A stretch of 40,206 nt of DNA from JAVBQU01 sp031548675 (GCA_031548675.1 JAVBQU010000053.1:1-40206); one strand, 5' to 3'. Counted from the first letter of the stretch, positions 1 through 9,532 are shown. Made by a program: numbers and translations. The notes: generated by a model from the letters alone, not told the origin.

Positions 1-1109
1 CCTAAAATAGCCACTTGAGGTTGATTAATAATCGGTGTTCCGAAAATATTTTTGAATGTACCAAAATTTGTAATTGTAAATGTGCCGCCTTGAATATCAT
101 CAGAGCTTAGTTTATTGGCACGTGCTTTAACAGCCAAAGAATCTATAGCCTTACCTAATCCATTCATATTTAAAGTATCTGCATTATGCACTACCGGAAC
201 TATCAAGTTTCCATCGTTAAGCGAAACGGCAACACCTATATTAATATGTTTTTTCAAAATCATATTATATCCATCAACAGAAGCATTTACTCTTGGAAAT
301 TCTGCTAAAGCTTTGGCAGTGGCTTCTACAATAGCAGGCATATAAGTCAATTTTACACCTTCGCGGTGATAGAATTCATCTTTATTGCGTTCTCGCCAGC
401 GAACCAGATTGGTAACATCTACCTCAACAACCGAAGTAACATGAGGCGATACTTTTTTCGACATAACCATGTGGTCTGCAATTATCCGGCGGACATAATC
501 CATTTCTTTTACTTCATCTTCGGCATTAAATGCTACAGCCGGAGCTTTGTGTTCAGGAGCATTCGCAGATTTATTTTCGCTCTTTTGAGCCGGTGCTGCA
601 CCTGTCGATTTTTGAGCTATATAATTTTCTATATCTTTTTTGCTTACCCGACCCAAATATCCTGTACCTGCAATAGCATCTAATTCTGCTTGCGGTATTT
701 TTGCATCTTGGGCTATGCTTAACACCAAAGGCGAATACCAACGGCTGTTTTTGTCTTTATTTTTGCTTGGTGCAGCAGGTTTTTGTTCTTCTCTTGGGAT
801 TGAAAGTACTGTATTTGTTTTTTCCTTAGGCTGTTCTGTTTTTACATTTTCTACAACAGCATCGCTTCCTCCCATATTTACTTTAGCAACCACTGTTCCA
901 ATGGCTACCACATCGCCTTCTTTAAAAAGTAGTTCTGTAACTGTACCTGCAACCGGAGACGGGATTTCGGCACTTACTTTTTGGGTATTAACTTCAAATA
1001 TAACATCATCTTCTTGAATGGTATCTCCCACTTTTACCGCCCACCGCATAATGGTTCCTTCGGTAATACTTTCGCCTAGTTTAGGCATTTTTATTTCAAA
1101 TATTGACAT
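1..1109 (-). CDS. 2-oxoacid dehydrogenase E2 component (dihydrolipoamide acyltransferase), 3' part cut by window edge
   Basis: Acyl-transfer core enzyme of a pyruvate or branched-chain 2-oxoacid dehydrogenase complex. I translated it by hand from an ATG at 1109; 369 residues lie in the window. Residues 1-78 are a lipoyl domain (starts MSIFEIKMPKLGESITEG) with the lipoylated Lys at about 44 in VNTQKVSAEIP. A charged, Ala/Pro-rich linker follows. A peripheral E3-binding motif sits at about 125-163 (SPLVLSIAQDAKI...GYLGRVSKKDIENYI), and the catalytic domain begins near 195 (MDYVRRIIADHMVMSKKVSPH). The last visible residues (TITNFGTFKNIFGTPIINQP) are typical of E2; the catalytic HxxxDG motif lies beyond the window. 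The gene is divergent from kamD. Substrate class (pyruvate or branched-chain) cannot be told from this part. Start choice is secure because the lipoyl domain begins at once. Confidence 0.93.
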   Translation of the reverse strand, partial: MSIFEIKMPKLGESITEGTIMRWAVKVGDTIQEDDVIFEVNTQKVSAEIPSPVAGTVTELLFKEGDVVAIGTVVAKVNMGGSDAVVENVKTEQPKEKTNTVLSIPREEQKPAAPSKNKDKNSRWYSPLVLSIAQDAKIPQAELDAIAGTGYLGRVSKKDIENYIAQKSTGAAPAQKSENKSANAPEHKAPAVAFNAEDEVKEMDYVRRIIADHMVMSKKVSPHVTSVVEVDVTNLVRWRERNKDEFYHREGVKLTYMPAIVEATAKALAEFPRVNASVDGYNMILKKHINIGVAVSLNDGNLIVPVVHNADTLNMNGLGKAIDSLAVKARANKLSSDDIQGGTFTITNFGTFKNIFGTPIINQPQVAIL

Positions 1110-1215
1110 ATCGTTTCTGTGTTAATTTTGACAAAGGCATTCGTTGCCAAATTTTTTGAAATATAACAAAAAGAAATGGAGAATGTTTGAGAGAAAAAAG
1201 AATATTATCTCAAAA

Positions 1216-1223
1216 CAAAATTA
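1216..1223 (-). promoter_or_regulatory. Possible -7 box of the E2 gene
   Basis: On the minus strand this reads TAATTTTG, an exact match to the Bacteroidota -7 consensus TAnnTTTG, about 107 bases before the E2 start. I see no good -33 TTTG at the usual spacing, so the call rests on one box only. Confidence 0.3.
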
Positions 1224-1314
1224 AAGACTCTTTTTCTTAAACATTATTTTTCATACAAAACCATTTTGAATATAGTTTTTATCAAAAAACCAGCTTAATA
1301 TGCTATTAATTCAC

Positions 1315-1322
1315 TAACTTTG
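1315..1322 (+). promoter_or_regulatory. Probable -7 box of kamD
   Basis: TAACTTTG matches the Bacteroidota -7 consensus TAnnTTTG. It predicts transcription starting near 1329 and a leader of about 50 bases before kamD. The -33 element is weak. Confidence 0.45.
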
Positions 1323-1379
1323 CTTGTTTTCGCAAATACACTTGATATAGCAAACTCCACATAATTATAAAAAGATTTT

Positions 1380-2930
1380 ATGCAAGAAAGTAAATTAGGG
1401 ATAGATTTTAAAAAAGTTGATCATGCCAAACTGTTGGCAAAAAACATAGCGGATAATGTACAATCCTTTGCAAATAATTATACAACTGTAGCCGTAGAAC
1501 GTACATTGTGCCGTTTATTAGGCATAGATGGTATCGATTCGAACGAAGTGCCTCTTCCTAATGTAGTGGTAGAAAGTATAAAAGATAAAAATTTGCTGGG
1601 GCAGGGTGTTGTGTTTCTATTAGGCAATGCCATCGTTGAAACCGGTTATACACCTCAAGAAATAGCCCAGAAAATATCGGAAAGAAATTTAGATATTACA
1701 CAATTACCCATTCACGCCAAAGATGCCATAGACAAAGCTTTGCAACCTTACATACAGCAAAGTATCGAACGCATATTGGCAAACCGCAAACGTCGTGAAG
1801 ATTTTATAGCCAATATAGGCGAAGGTGCTAAACCCTACCTTTATGTCATTGTAGCAACCGGAAATATTTATGAAGATGTAGTGCAAGCCCAAGCAGCAGC
1901 CCGCCAAGGGGCTGATATTATTGCGGTAATCCGTACCACAGGGCAAAGTTTATTGGATTATGTGCCCTATGGAGCTACAACAGAAGGTTTTGGTGGAACT
2001 ATTGCCACACAAGAAAATTTCCGTATTATGCGGAAAGCCTTAGATGAAGTAAGTACAGAAGTTGGACGATATATCCGCTTATGCAACTATTGTTCAGGAT
2101 TATGCATGCCCGAGATTGCTGCTATGGGAGCTTTGGAGGGCTTAGATGTAATGCTGAATGATGCATTGTACGGTATCTTATTCCGCGATATCAATATGCA
2201 GCGTACCTTAGTAGACCAATATTTTTCGAGAATTATTAATGGATTTGCAGGTGTAATTATCAATACCGGAGAGGATAATTATCTGACTACAGCAGATGCC
2301 TTTGAACAGGCTCATACAGTTTTAGCTTCTGATTTAATCAACGAACAATTGGCTTTGCTTGCCGGTTTGCCGGAAGAACAAATGGGATTGGGGCATGCTT
2401 TTGAAATGGATCCTGAATTGGAAAACGGATTTTTATTTGAACTGGCTCAAGCCCAAATGATACGGGAAATTTTTCCGAAAGCCCCTTTAAAATATATGCC
2501 TCCTACCAAGTTTATGACCGGAAATATTTTTAAAGGACATTTACAGGATGCTCTTTTTAACCAAATCGGTATTTGGACAGGGCAAGGGTTACAATTATTA
2601 GGCATGCCTACAGAAGCTATTCATACTCCGCTTATGAGCGACCGATATTTAGCCATCGAAAATGCTAAGTATATTTTCAATAATATGAAAGATATTGGAA
2701 ATGAAGTAACTTTTAAAAAAGATGGCATTATTCAGCAACGCGCGCAAAAAGTTTTACAAGAAGCAACAGAACTGCTCGAAAGAATAAAACAAGAAGGTTT
2801 ATTTTCAGCCCTCGAAAAAGGTATTTTTGCTGATATTAAACGTTCTAAAACAGGAGGTAAAGGATTAGACGGGGTAACCGAAAAAGGAAGCAATTACAGT
2901 AATCCTTTTATTCAGATTATGAAACCTTAA
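1380..2930 (+). CDS. kamD: Lysine 5,6-aminomutase alpha subunit
   Basis: Large subunit of the adenosylcobalamin- and PLP-dependent enzyme that moves the terminal amino group of beta-lysine (or D-lysine) from C6 to C5, the second step of lysine fermentation. The 516-residue length equals that of the clostridial KamD as I remember it, and long blocks match the family (TTVAVERTLCRLLGIDG, LYVIVATGNIYEDVVQA, QSLLDYVPYGATTEGFGGT, YIRLCNYCSGLCMPEIAAMG, KYMPPTKFMTGNIFKGH). The subunit works as a complex with KamE, which carries the B12-binding domain and the PLP lysine. KamE normally follows KamD directly, but here the next gene is an unrelated secreted protein and no kamE occurs in the window. The gene stands alone, 191 bases before its neighbour. 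Identity is certain; activity depends on a kamE elsewhere. Confidence 0.97.
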   Translation: MQESKLGIDFKKVDHAKLLAKNIADNVQSFANNYTTVAVERTLCRLLGIDGIDSNEVPLPNVVVESIKDKNLLGQGVVFLLGNAIVETGYTPQEIAQKISERNLDITQLPIHAKDAIDKALQPYIQQSIERILANRKRREDFIANIGEGAKPYLYVIVATGNIYEDVVQAQAAARQGADIIAVIRTTGQSLLDYVPYGATTEGFGGTIATQENFRIMRKALDEVSTEVGRYIRLCNYCSGLCMPEIAAMGALEGLDVMLNDALYGILFRDINMQRTLVDQYFSRIINGFAGVIINTGEDNYLTTADAFEQAHTVLASDLINEQLALLAGLPEEQMGLGHAFEMDPELENGFLFELAQAQMIREIFPKAPLKYMPPTKFMTGNIFKGHLQDALFNQIGIWTGQGLQLLGMPTEAIHTPLMSDRYLAIENAKYIFNNMKDIGNEVTFKKDGIIQQRAQKVLQEATELLERIKQEGLFSALEKGIFADIKRSKTGGKGLDGVTEKGSNYSNPFIQIMKP

Positions 2931-3121
2931 AGTATTTAGAAATAGTGCTGACTCTAGATAATACACAAAATATTTAACAAAGAAGTATTTCGTATTCTTG
3001 CTTAAAACCTAACAAAGCCGTATTAAATTTGTTTTACACATAAAATACAGACAACCATATTCCTGAAAATAGGTCTATTATTATAAAATCTGCGTAGTTT
3101 TACAATTCCAAAATTGCCACG

Positions 3122-6100
3122 ATGAAGAAACTCATAACACTTGTATTAATGCTTATGCTTTCTACTGCGCATATTTGGGCAATAGAAGAAACACGGAATA
3201 TCGGCGATTTACGTTTCATCGAAAATAAAGGGCAATGGGAATACCCTGTATTATATAAAGCAGAAGTTCAGCAAGGAGTTGTATTTCTCGAAAATAACAC
3301 CTTTACTTTTGTCGTCTTTCAAAAAGCAAGCCATAAAAAACACTCCGCACCTGAAACTACAGATCCCCATGGGCATGGAACTTTAAATACCCAAAAAGCC
3401 CATGCTTATAAAATGAAGTTTTTGGGAGAACCTAAAAACAATATTATTCAAGGCGAAAATCCATATCCGGATTATTACAATTATTTTTTAGGCAACGATA
3501 CCTCGCGATGGGCATCAAAAGTTTCAGCCTATAGTGCTGTGCAATATCAGGAAATATTTCCAGACATTGACATGAAAGTGTATAGCAAAGCCGATTTGAT
3601 GAAGTATGATTTGATTGTAAAACCGAATGCGAGAACAGAATCTATTCAAATTCAATATGAAGGAACTGATGGTTTACGGTTAAATAATAATGAGTTGTAT
3701 GTATATACCTCTGTAGGCGAAATTATCGAATTAAAACCTTATGCCTACCAAATTATAAATGGAGAAACCGTAGAGGTAGAATGCCGTTATACCTTGCGAA
3801 ATAATATTGTAGGGTTTTCACTAGGAGCTTACGACAGGGAAAAAGAACTCATTATTGACCCTACTTTGGTATTTTCTACCTATACAGGTTCTACTGCTGA
3901 TAACTGGGGTTTTACAGCTACCTACGATAGTAAAGAAAATGCTTTTGCAGGAGGTATTGCAGAAAATACACTCAATAGAGACTACCCTGTCAGTATGGGG
4001 GCTTTTCAACTAAAAAATGCCGGGAACTGGGATATGGCTATTATAAAATATAATCCTACCGGAACACAAAGAATTTATGCCACCTATTTAGGGGGGAGTA
4101 AAGGCGACATACCCAACAGCCTAATGGTAAATGAGTTTGATGAATTATTAATTTTAGGAACCACAGGTTCTGATGATTATCCGGTAACCCCCAACGCTTA
4201 TAGTAAAGTTTTTCATGGGGGGGCAGGACTCACATATGATAATGTGGTTAATTTTTCCAATGGAACAGATATTGTTGTATCTAAACTAAGTGCGGATGGG
4301 TCTCAATTGCTGGCTTCTACTTTTATAGGAGGAACAGAAAATGATGGTTTAAATTTCCACAAAAACTATAATCTAATGCTGGGTAATGATTCTTTATATT
4401 ACAATTATGGAGATGGAGCTCGAGGGGAATTAATTACAGATGATTTGAATAATGTGTATGTAGGTTCCTGCACTTTTTCTGTTGATTTTCCGGTTACCAG
4501 CAATGCTTTTCAACCCAAGAATAATGGTATGCAGGATGGTGTGGTTTTTAAATTGGATTATAATCTAACCACTTTACTATGGAGTTCCTATTTAGGAGGT
4601 AAAAATAATGATGCCATCTTCTCAATAGATGTAGATAGTAAATATGATTTATATGTTACGGGTGGAACCTCTTCTGTAAATTTCCCGACTACATTCAATG
4701 CTTATCGCACAAGTTACCAAGGGGGCAGTGCAGATGCATTTGTATCAAAAATATCAAAAAACGGAAGCAAATTACTGGCATCAACATTTTTTGGAAGTGA
4801 TAAGTACGACCAAGGTTATTTTGTAAGATCGAATCAAAATGATGATATTTTTATTACAGGACAGACTAAAGCGTCAGGAACAACTCTAATTCAGAATGCA
4901 CTTTACAATACACCCAACAGCGGACAATTTATTGCCAAATTTAAACCTAATTTACAAGGCATATACTGGTCAACCGTATATGGAACAGGTAATGGGAAGC
5001 CCAATATATCGCCTTCAGCATTTTCAGTAGATGTCTGTAATCGAATTTATATAACAGGTTGGGGCAGGCTATTCAATCCATGGTATTACCCCTCTGAAGG
5101 AACTCATAGTATGCAAACAACGCCAGATGCATATCAAAAAAATACGGATGGACAGGATTTTTATTTAATGATATTGCAACCTGAAGCAACAGGTTTGCTA
5201 TATGCAACTTTTTTTGGAGAACTTCACGATAATATGAATCCCAGTAGTGGAGGAGGTGATCATGTAGATGGGGGAACCAGCCGTTTTGATAAAAAAGGAA
5301 GTATCTATCAATCTGTTTGTGCAAGCTGCGGAAAAACTCAAAAATTCCCCACCTATCCATCTGATGCTTATTCTTCTTATAATGGTTCCGATAATTGCAA
5401 TAATGCTCTTTTTAAATTTAACTTTGCAACAGACTTTGCTTTAGCTGATTTTACCACTCCTCCTATAAATTGTGCTCCTGCTACGATAAATTTTGAAAAT
5501 ACAAGCTTGGGAACTACATTTCAGTGGGATTTTGGAGATGGTTCGCCTCTTTCTACAGATAAAAATCCTTCTCACACCTATACCCAAAGAGGGCGTTATA
5601 AAGTTACCCTTATTGCTAATGTGGTTGAAGGTTGTATTTTAACCGATACTTTAATAAAGTATGTTTTGGTATTAGGTAATAAAATTGATACTTTACCCAA
5701 TGTTGCTGCATGTAAAGGAGAGCCAACTCAAATAGGAATCCCCCCCATTAATGACCCTAATGTTACTTATCAATGGATTCCTTCAACGGGCTTATCTGAT
5801 GTTACTATTTCTAATCCATTTACATTACTTACTAATTCCATCTGGTATAGTCTAATTGTTTCAAATGGAAGTTGTACTGATACTTTAAAGCAATATGTAA
5901 ATGTTTATGATCTATCCCAAATTAATATTCCTGATACGATTCTATGTCAAAATAAAATACGTTTGAATGATTTATTACCACCGGACAGCAATTTGACCTA
6001 TATATGGTCGAACAATCCCAATTTTACATCTATTATAAACGGAAATCAGGCTTATTCAATTGAAAAAACAGAAATATTTTATGTTAAAATATCCTTAGAT

Positions 6101-7114
6101 GATTGCGAAGCTATTGATAGCGTAAAAATAAGCCTGCTGTTTAAAGATTGTGATGTAGAAATTTCAAATATAAGCTGTTATGGCAAAACTGATGGTAGTA
6201 TAAAACTGATTCCTCAAAGCATCCCTCCTTATACCTATTTGTGGAATGACGGCAACACCAGTTCCGAACGAACCGGTTTAGGAGAAGGAACTTATAAAGT
6301 AACCATTACTAATGGTGATGGATGTGTATATGTAAATACTTTTACCATAACCGAACCCGATTCGCTTTTGTATGCCAAGGAAGTTGAAAACTGCGTGTGT
6401 AATGAGGTCTGTTCGGGTAATATTAAATTATTTCCAGCAGGAGGAACTACCCCTTACAGTTATGCATGGTCGAATGGAGTTCAAACATTCGAAAATAAAG
6501 ATTTATGCCCCGGTATTTACACAGCAGAGATTACTGACAAAAATGGCTGCAAGCTTTACGACACAACACAGATTATTGTTGATGATATATTTGATAATGT
6601 AAAAGTTTGGGCTGATAAGGATTCTATTTTACTAGGATTAACAACCACCCTGCACGCCACTCCTATTGCCGGTATGTCGTACGAATGGTGGGATGCCTCT
6701 ACGCTTAGCACGCCTTATGCTAGTTCTACTGTGGCTAAACCTACAGAAACTACAACCTATTATGTAAGAATAAAACATCCTTCGGGATGTGAAAAAATAT
6801 TGGAAATTACTATATATGTAGAGTTTATTTTATGTGGAGATCCGTTTGTATTTGTACCTAATGCTTTTACGCCCAACGGAGATAAAGAAAACGATGAAGT
6901 ATACGTACGCAGTCTGTTTGTCGATTATTTAGAATTCTCTATCTACGACCGCTGGGGCGAAAAAGTTTTTGAAACCAAAGATATAAACCAAGGATGGGAT
7001 GGAACTTACCGCAACCAGCAATGCCAATCGGGCGTTTACATGTACCAACTTAATGTCCGGTGTTTGGATGGCAAAACTTTCAAGAAAAAAGGCGATATTA
7101 CTTTGATACGGTAA
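3122..7114 (+). CDS. Large secreted SBBP/PKD/SprB-repeat protein with T9SS C-terminal sorting domain
   Basis: A 1330-residue exported protein. Residues 1-20 are a signal peptide ending near HIWA. A DUF7948-like N-terminal region (RFIENKGQWEYPVLYKAEV, YYNYFLGNDTSRWASKV) runs to about 250. From 253 to about 700 there are beta-propeller-like SBBP repeats with recurring ASTFIGG, DFPVTSNAFQ and SSYLGG segments. A PKD domain lies at about 774-855 (FQWDFGDG near 802). Two SprB-like repeats follow at about 1012-1080 and 1088-1150 (PYTYLWNDG, PYSYAWSNG). The C-terminal domain from 1244 (FVPNAFTPNGD...YDRWGEKVF...GWDGTY...GVYMYQL) is the CHU_C/gliding-motility type B sorting signal of type IX secretion. 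Such proteins are surface adhesins or released proteins; the ligand is unknown. A strong terminator follows, so it is probably a single-gene unit. Confidence 0.93.
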   Translation: MKKLITLVLMLMLSTAHIWAIEETRNIGDLRFIENKGQWEYPVLYKAEVQQGVVFLENNTFTFVVFQKASHKKHSAPETTDPHGHGTLNTQKAHAYKMKFLGEPKNNIIQGENPYPDYYNYFLGNDTSRWASKVSAYSAVQYQEIFPDIDMKVYSKADLMKYDLIVKPNARTESIQIQYEGTDGLRLNNNELYVYTSVGEIIELKPYAYQIINGETVEVECRYTLRNNIVGFSLGAYDREKELIIDPTLVFSTYTGSTADNWGFTATYDSKENAFAGGIAENTLNRDYPVSMGAFQLKNAGNWDMAIIKYNPTGTQRIYATYLGGSKGDIPNSLMVNEFDELLILGTTGSDDYPVTPNAYSKVFHGGAGLTYDNVVNFSNGTDIVVSKLSADGSQLLASTFIGGTENDGLNFHKNYNLMLGNDSLYYNYGDGARGELITDDLNNVYVGSCTFSVDFPVTSNAFQPKNNGMQDGVVFKLDYNLTTLLWSSYLGGKNNDAIFSIDVDSKYDLYVTGGTSSVNFPTTFNAYRTSYQGGSADAFVSKISKNGSKLLASTFFGSDKYDQGYFVRSNQNDDIFITGQTKASGTTLIQNALYNTPNSGQFIAKFKPNLQGIYWSTVYGTGNGKPNISPSAFSVDVCNRIYITGWGRLFNPWYYPSEGTHSMQTTPDAYQKNTDGQDFYLMILQPEATGLLYATFFGELHDNMNPSSGGGDHVDGGTSRFDKKGSIYQSVCASCGKTQKFPTYPSDAYSSYNGSDNCNNALFKFNFATDFALADFTTPPINCAPATINFENTSLGTTFQWDFGDGSPLSTDKNPSHTYTQRGRYKVTLIANVVEGCILTDTLIKYVLVLGNKIDTLPNVAACKGEPTQIGIPPINDPNVTYQWIPSTGLSDVTISNPFTLLTNSIWYSLIVSNGSCTDTLKQYVNVYDLSQINIPDTILCQNKIRLNDLLPPDSNLTYIWSNNPNFTSIINGNQAYSIEKTEIFYVKISLDDCEAIDSVKISLLFKDCDVEISNISCYGKTDGSIKLIPQSIPPYTYLWNDGNTSSERTGLGEGTYKVTITNGDGCVYVNTFTITEPDSLLYAKEVENCVCNEVCSGNIKLFPAGGTTPYSYAWSNGVQTFENKDLCPGIYTAEITDKNGCKLYDTTQIIVDDIFDNVKVWADKDSILLGLTTTLHATPIAGMSYEWWDASTLSTPYASSTVAKPTETTTYYVRIKHPSGCEKILEITIYVEFILCGDPFVFVPNAFTPNGDKENDEVYVRSLFVDYLEFSIYDRWGEKVFETKDINQGWDGTYRNQQCQSGVYMYQLNVRCLDGKTFKKKGDITLIR

Positions 7115-7147
7115 TATTATTCAAATAATACTTTCTTACCTTACAAA

Positions 7148-7183
7148 ACTGATATTGAAAATTTCCAATATCAGTTTTTTTTT
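7148..7183 (+). terminator. Rho-independent terminator of the T9SS cargo gene
   Basis: A perfect 10-bp stem (ACTGATATTG at 7148-7157 pairing with CAATATCAGT at 7166-7175) with an 8-base loop, followed directly by a run of eight T (7176-7183). Confidence 0.92.
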
Positions 7184-7232
7184 ATTTTATAAAATACTAA
7201 TATACAGTATATATTAAAAATATTTCGCGACT

Positions 7233-7272
7233 AACTAAAATATTAGTTGTATAACTAAATATTTAGTTATAC
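7233..7272. promoter_or_regulatory. Tandem BlaI-type operator
   Basis: Two adjacent dyads. The distal one is AACTAA-AATA-TTAGTT (7233-7248). The proximal one is a perfect 24-bp palindrome at 7249-7272 whose half-site is GTATAACTAAAT. Both share the half-site AACTAA. They lie in the spacer and -7 region of the promoter before the BlaI-family gene, so repressor binding would block RNA polymerase. Autorepression is inferred from known BlaI/MecI behaviour. Confidence 0.8.
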
Positions 7273-7277
7273 TTTTG
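7270..7277 (+). promoter_or_regulatory. -7 box of the blaI-like/M56 operon
   Basis: TACTTTTG matches TAnnTTTG exactly. A TTG at the -33 position (7247-7249) lies about 20 bases upstream, just before the palindrome, so the operator fills the promoter spacer. Confidence 0.7.
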
Positions 7278-7322
7278 CAGTAAATTATTTCAAATACAAT
7301 ATCTAAAAATAACGATTCAAAA

Positions 7323-7712
7323 ATGAAAGAACTTACCAAAGCCGAAGCTCAAGTAATGCAAATACTTTGGAAAATTAAAAAAGGATTTGTGAATGATATT
7401 ATGGAACATTTAGCTGAACCTAAACCTGCTTATAATACTGTTTCAACCATAGTCAGGATACTAGAGAAAAAAGGATTTGTAAGCCATAAATCTTATGGAA
7501 AATCGCATGAATATTATCCCATTGTAGAACAAGATAATTATACCAAAGGATTTTTGCAGCATTTTACCAAAAGCTATTTCAATAATTCTTTTTCACAACT
7601 AATTTCCTTTTTTGCTCAAGATAAAAATATATCTCTCAAAGAATTGGAAGAAGTAAAAAACATGATTGAAAACGAAATGCAGAAAAAAACTAATTCTAAG
7701 CAAAAGTCTTAA
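7323..7712 (+). CDS. BlaI/MecI-family transcriptional repressor
   Basis: A 129-residue cytoplasmic winged-helix repressor. The N-terminal DNA-binding domain reads LTKAEAQVMQILWKIKKGFVNDIMEHLAEP, with the recognition helix region YNTVSTIVRILEKKGFVSHK. The C-terminal part (about 75-129) is the helical dimerisation segment with a Lys-rich tail. The gene is 39 bases before an M56 metallopeptidase, the usual partner that senses a signal and leads to cleavage of the repressor. The tandem palindrome upstream is the likely binding site. In many Bacteroidota these pairs have no link to beta-lactams, and no beta-lactamase gene is near. The regulated genes are probably this operon itself and unknown others. 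Confidence 0.93.
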   Translation: MKELTKAEAQVMQILWKIKKGFVNDIMEHLAEPKPAYNTVSTIVRILEKKGFVSHKSYGKSHEYYPIVEQDNYTKGFLQHFTKSYFNNSFSQLISFFAQDKNISLKELEEVKNMIENEMQKKTNSKQKS

Positions 7713-7751
7713 AAACATTAATACTAGAACAAACCCAATAATTTTATAATT

Positions 7752-9467
7752 ATGAAAATATTATTTTTCTCTTACTTATTTCCTACAAGTATTGCTTTAA
7801 TGATATTTTTAGGAAGTTATTATTTACTGTTGCGAAAGGGAAGCTTATTTCAATTGAATCGTTTCTTTTTGCTGTCTGCTCTTGTTTTTTCGTTTGTTTT
7901 GCCGTTTGTACATTTCGACAATCCGGCTCCGGTGCAGCAAATCAACTATAATACAGCCATCAAAAAGCAAATTACTTATAATAAGCCTATTGCAAAAATT
8001 AATGCACCAAAAGAAAGTTTTGATTGGAATGTATTTTGGAAAATTATTTATCTAAGCGGAGTAGTTTTAATGCTGGCAAAGATGATAATACAATTAGGAA
8101 AAATCTTATTTTTAGTAATTAAATTCGGTATCAAGAAAGAAGGAAGTTATTCTATTGTATGGATGCAAAATAATTTACCCCATTTTTCATTTTTCCGGCT
8201 TATTTTCATCAATAAAAATAAAATTGGAAAGGATGAAGAAATTTCGAGCATTATATTACATGAAGCAGCACATATCAAACAATGGCATTGCATAGATTTA
8301 TTATTGCTCGAAATTGGTTCAGTTCTTCAATGGTTTAATCCGGCTATGTGGATGTACAGGCATTCAATGAAAGGTATTCATGAATATTTAGCCGACCAAG
8401 CTGTACTCAAAACAGGAACTGAAAAAATAGCTTATTGCCAATTATTATTCAAACAAACTACAGGTTTTCAACTTGAAAGCCTTACCAATTCATTTAATTA
8501 TCCATCACTAAAAAACCGTATTATGATGATGACACAAAAACAAAACCACCGGAGAAACATTGTAAAGCTATGTTTTGCTTTACCCCTATTTGTTCTTTTA
8601 ATTTCTGTTTTTGCTTATGCGAGCAATCCGGAATCAAAACCCAAATTCAATGCCGAAGATTATAAAACCTCACCAGACCAAACTGCTGTATATAAAAATG
8701 GTGAACAGGATTTAACTGCTTATTTTCTATCTGCATTAGGAAAGGATTGGAAACAGACAATGACTGAACAAACAACTATTAAACTAAAGCTTTATATTGA
8801 TGAAACAGGAAAAGTAGCTAGTGTATCTACACTTTGGAATTATATGTCTCTTGATAAGGAAATTGATTTTTATACATGGTTTCGAAAAATGGATGCTTGG
8901 AAACCAGCAATGAAAGATGGAAAGCCCATTAAATCTACTTTTATTTATGATGGCTCAAGTGCTTTGATGACAGAAGCAAAACGAAGAGGTTTTACCATAT
9001 ATACAGTAGAAGAATTTGAAAAAAAGATAAAAAAAGATGAGGAAAAAGCTAAAAAAGAAAATCCATTCAATACCATTCCAGACCAACCAGCTATATGTAC
9101 AGGAGGAGAACAAGCTCTTATAGAAGCTTTTTTTTCTGCCATTGATTTTGACAAATGGAAAAGTCAAGTTAGCGAAAAAACAAACATACAGTTTAGATTA
9201 TCCATTGACGAAAAAGGAAAAGTAGCCGGAGTAGGTACTGAATATAATTCGATAGGTTTATTTGCTAATACAAAAGATGAATTTGAATTCTCAAAGCAAT
9301 TTGAAAAAATGAAAAATTGGAAACCTGCCATTAAAGACGGAAAGGCTTTGAAATCTGTATATATTTTTGAAGCAGGAGATATTCTGCGAGCCGAATTGCA
9401 AAGAAGAGGATTGAAAATATATACTGAGCAAGAACTTAAAGAGGCTGCTGAAAAGTATAAATGGTAA
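7752..9467 (+). CDS. BlaR1/MecR1-like M56 membrane metallopeptidase with duplicated C-terminal domain
   Basis: A 571-residue integral membrane sensor protease. Two hydrophobic segments lie at about 5-55, one near 92-125 and a last one at about 265-285 (FALPLFVLLISVFAYA). The cytoplasmic zinc site HEAAH is at about 170-174 in IILHEAAHIKQWH, with a downstream HEYLADQAV that should give the third ligand. The outer part is not a penicillin-binding sensor domain. It consists of two homologous units of about 135 residues (from about 308 PDQTAVYKNGEQDL and 443 PDQPAICTGGEQAL), each ending in a WKPAMKDGKPIKS / WKPAIKDGKALKS segment like the TonB C-terminal fold. It likely senses envelope state and inactivates the repressor encoded upstream; the signal is unknown. 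Confidence 0.9.
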   Translation: MKILFFSYLFPTSIALMIFLGSYYLLLRKGSLFQLNRFFLLSALVFSFVLPFVHFDNPAPVQQINYNTAIKKQITYNKPIAKINAPKESFDWNVFWKIIYLSGVVLMLAKMIIQLGKILFLVIKFGIKKEGSYSIVWMQNNLPHFSFFRLIFINKNKIGKDEEISSIILHEAAHIKQWHCIDLLLLEIGSVLQWFNPAMWMYRHSMKGIHEYLADQAVLKTGTEKIAYCQLLFKQTTGFQLESLTNSFNYPSLKNRIMMMTQKQNHRRNIVKLCFALPLFVLLISVFAYASNPESKPKFNAEDYKTSPDQTAVYKNGEQDLTAYFLSALGKDWKQTMTEQTTIKLKLYIDETGKVASVSTLWNYMSLDKEIDFYTWFRKMDAWKPAMKDGKPIKSTFIYDGSSALMTEAKRRGFTIYTVEEFEKKIKKDEEKAKKENPFNTIPDQPAICTGGEQALIEAFFSAIDFDKWKSQVSEKTNIQFRLSIDEKGKVAGVGTEYNSIGLFANTKDEFEFSKQFEKMKNWKPAIKDGKALKSVYIFEAGDILRAELQRRGLKIYTEQELKEAAEKYKW

Positions 9468-9497
9468 TGGTGCAAAAAGTAAAGATTACCTAATAAG

Positions 9498-9532
9498 AAA
9501 GCGTGCATTTCTAATTGAAAGCACGCTTTTTT
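9498..9532 (+). terminator. Terminator of the blaI-like/M56 operon
   Basis: Stem AAAGCGTGC (9498-9506) pairs with GCACGCTTT (9521-9529), 14-base loop, followed by more T to 9532. It lies between two convergent genes and may also help end kdd transcripts on the other strand, where the T tract is poorer. Confidence 0.88.

Noticed and set aside
115..1017. Plus-strand frames of 76-125 codons inside the E2 gene
   Set aside because: They are antisense shadows of the clearly coding minus strand, which reads through without stops as an E2 protein.
2931..3121. Remnant of kamE after kamD
   Set aside because: No frame in this 191-base spacer resembles the KamE N terminus; the spacer is plain AT-rich DNA.
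7233..9467. Beta-lactam resistance operon
   Set aside because: The M56 protein lacks a penicillin-binding sensor domain and there is no beta-lactamase or PBP2a gene nearby.
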